Part shown: one piece after another, positions 4,663 through 6,335 of the stretch
Layout: each line of letters opens with the position of its first letter
Numbering within the stretch: the stretch's first letter is position 1
From: Acidobacteriota bacterium
GTDB taxonomy: Bacteria; Acidobacteriota; Terriglobia; Terriglobales; Acidobacteriaceae
DNA length: 6,335 nt
Reading direction: 5' to 3'
Assembly: GCA_021819255.1 (NCBI GenBank)
Contig: JAKART010000126.1
Coordinates: forward strand, 1-6,335
The notes under the pieces: generated by a model
Told to the model about the DNA's origin: nothing
Databases searched by the model: none
What the model saw: only the letters and a program-made list of their open reading frames with translations
Program-made: the position numbers and the translations under genes

Positions 4663-6335
4663 TCACTTCATACCCAGTTCCTTGTCTACCTCCACCAGCG
4701 TCGAATAGAACGTTGCTCCCTGGCCGATGTCGGTAAGCCGTTCACTGGTGAGCGCATTGCCGTTCTCGCCGTCCAAGCTCAGCTTCCGCCAGTCCATGCG
4801 CGAGGCCACCACCCCCGCCGGAACGGTGGATCCCACGCTCGCGGTGAGGGTGAGTTGCCCTCGAAGGTTCCACACTCGCACCGGATCGCCATGGACGATG
4901 CCGCGCGCGGAGGCGTCGATCGGGTGCATCTCCAGCTTGCCCGCCGTCTCGCGCTCCATCTGTCGGTGCCCCGAAAGATTGGCAAATGTGGAGTTCATGT
5001 AGTGATCCGCCTTGCGCGCTAAAAACTCCAGAGGAAATCTTCCTCCGCCCTCCGCCCCATGGCGCGACTCGACGGGCGGAACCCACTCCGGAACAGGAGT
5101 GAGTTCGGCGCGGCCGCTGGGCGTGGCGAACCACTCCCGGGTGCTGAAGGGCAGCGTCTCTCCGTCAGCATCTCTGGGCAGCCGCAGCGCCACATGACCT
5201 TCATCTTCCAACCGTCTCCGCGTGATCCCGGCAAGGTAGGCGTGGCCGCTGCCGAGGGCCTGGTCGATCAACTGATCCTCATCATCGGCAAATGCCGGCT
5301 CGTGAGGAAACATCCGCTTGCCCAGTTGGCCAAACAACCAGACGTTCGAGCGTGCCTCCCCTCGAGGGGCGATGGCCGGCTGCGAGATCTGCACAAACAG
5401 GTGCCCGTAAGCTCCCATCAGATCCTTGCTCTCCAAAAAGGTCGTGGCCGGCAGCACCAGGTCGGCGTAGTCCGTGGTATCCGTGAGGAACTGTTCATGC
5501 ACCACGGTGAACAGGTCCGGGCGGCGCAGACCGCGCAGCACACGTCCGGAGTCGGGGGCAACCGCGGCGGGGTTACTGTTGTAGACAAACAGCGCCTTGA
5601 CGGGAGGCCCCGCCGGCGCGGAGCGTTCCTGGCCCGCACCGCCTTCGCTGCCCGGCTCCGTCAGCGCCAGCCCCAGCGCGGACATGTTGATCGTGCGCGC
5701 CGCCCGTCCCAGCGGGCCGGCCTGCATCAGTTCAGGCATCTGCAAGCGCTGCGAATGGAAAGGAAACGCACCGCTGACGGAGAGCAACAGACCGCCCCCG
5801 GGCTGCTTCCAGCTTCCGGTGATCAACGGCAGCATGGATACCGCGCGTACCGCCGTTCCACCGTTCTGACTGCGCTGCACGCCGTAGTTGAGCCGGATCA
5901 CAGCCGGTCCGCCCCGTCCCTGCCCTGCCGCGCCATAGGCGCGCGCCAAGCGCTCGATGGATTCTGCGGGGATGCCCGTGACCGCCGAAACATGCCGCGG
6001 AGCGTGCTCCGCACGCAGCGCGTGGAGGCGCAGTTGGTCGGCTCCGTTCGTACACTCGCGAAGATACTCGGCATCTTGATAGCCGTCGCGAAACAGAACG
6101 TGCATCATGGAGAGGGCGAGCAGCACGTCGGTTCCCGGATGAATGGCCAGATGCTCATCGGCCAGGGCGGCCGTGCGTGTCTTGTACGGGTCAATGACCA
6201 CCAACCGGGCGCCGCCGCGCCGCGCCTGCTCCACAAAAGGCCAGAGGTGAATGTTGTTGCCATGCACATTCCCTCCCCAAACCAGAATCAGTCCGGCGCG
6301 CGCAAACTGCTGGGGCGGCGTTCCCAGCCGGACTC
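4663..6335 (-). CDS. Molybdopterin (bis-MGD) oxidoreductase of the DMSO-reductase superfamily, C-terminal part
   Basis: The frame is open from the right edge to the TGA at 4663 and gives 556 residues. The GTG at 6267 is internal, because coding continues upstream with FARAGLILVWGGN, a conserved cofactor-binding strand. Numbering from the first complete codon at 6333, VIDPYKTRTAALADEHLAIH (46-65) followed by PGTD binds one pterin guanine dinucleotide, and GSWKQPGGG (173-181) is the family loop. YNSNPAAVAPD (251-261) and HEQFLTDTTDYADLVLPATT (279-298) mark the second cofactor half. Residues about 433-550 are the C-terminal dinucleotide-binding barrel. Members are usually about 680-750 residues, so roughly 130-180 N-terminal residues lie outside, including any [4Fe-4S] cysteines, the Mo ligand and any Tat signal. 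It resembles the poorly characterised COG0243 oxidoreductases, such as the Bacillus YoaE/YyaE type, more than nitrate reductase or formate dehydrogenase. The substrate is unknown. Confidence 0.92.
   Translation of the reverse strand, partial: VRLGTPPQQFARAGLILVWGGNVHGNNIHLWPFVEQARRGGARLVVIDPYKTRTAALADEHLAIHPGTDVLLALSMMHVLFRDGYQDAEYLRECTNGADQLRLHALRAEHAPRHVSAVTGIPAESIERLARAYGAAGQGRGGPAVIRLNYGVQRSQNGGTAVRAVSMLPLITGSWKQPGGGLLLSVSGAFPFHSQRLQMPELMQAGPLGRAARTINMSALGLALTEPGSEGGAGQERSAPAGPPVKALFVYNSNPAAVAPDSGRVLRGLRRPDLFTVVHEQFLTDTTDYADLVLPATTFLESKDLMGAYGHLFVQISQPAIAPRGEARSNVWLFGQLGKRMFPHEPAFADDEDQLIDQALGSGHAYLAGITRRRLEDEGHVALRLPRDADGETLPFSTREWFATPSGRAELTPVPEWVPPVESRHGAEGGGRFPLEFLARKADHYMNSTFANLSGHRQMERETAGKLEMHPIDASARGIVHGDPVRVWNLRGQLTLTASVGSTVPAGVVASRMDWRKLSLDGENGNALTSERLTDIGQGATFYSTLVEVDKELGMK

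Noticed and set aside
6265..6267. GTG at 6267 as the start of the oxidoreductase.
   Set aside because: The frame remains open to the window edge and encodes the conserved LILVWGGN strand upstream, so the GTG is an internal valine.

Overview
The window is a high-GC piece of bacterial chromosome that most resembles Acidobacteriota (Terriglobia-like). This placement is an inference. It rests on a large outer-membrane receptor with an N-terminal carboxypeptidase-regulatory-like domain, a receptor type greatly expanded in that phylum, and on the overall gene style. No rRNA, tRNA, CRISPR array or transposase gene was found.

Layout: (1) 1-1487, minus strand: N-terminal 495 residues of a TonB-dependent-receptor-like (Oar-type) outer-membrane protein with a signal peptide; the gene runs off the left edge. 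(2) 1488-1980: a 493-bp divergent intergenic region with no convincing gene, holding the receptor's ribosome-binding site and a hairpin in its leader. (3) 1981-3195, plus strand: the Obg-family GTPase gene, complete, with a serine-rich insertion inside the G domain and a short proline-rich tail. (4) 3193-3308: a 116-bp nested palindrome whose 17-bp perfect inverted ends overlap the obg stop codon. It has the form of a TA-flanked miniature inverted-repeat element. (5) 3385-3492, minus strand: a 35-residue single-span membrane protein that is easily overlooked. (6) 3615-4565, minus strand: a PfkB/ribokinase-family sugar kinase. (7) 4663-6335, minus strand: the C-terminal 556 residues of a molybdopterin (bis-MGD) oxidoreductase whose N-terminus lies past the right edge.

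The oxidoreductase, the kinase and perhaps the small membrane protein lie head-to-tail on the minus strand, with gaps of 97 and 122 bp. They could be partly co-transcribed, but nothing in the sequence shows a shared pathway. obg is transcribed towards them, and the palindrome sits in the convergent junction. The receptor is divergent from obg and appears to be a separate unit.

Most noteworthy are the TA-flanked palindromic element, the Ser-rich insertion in the Obg G domain and the small membrane ORF. No wholly new multi-gene system is visible.
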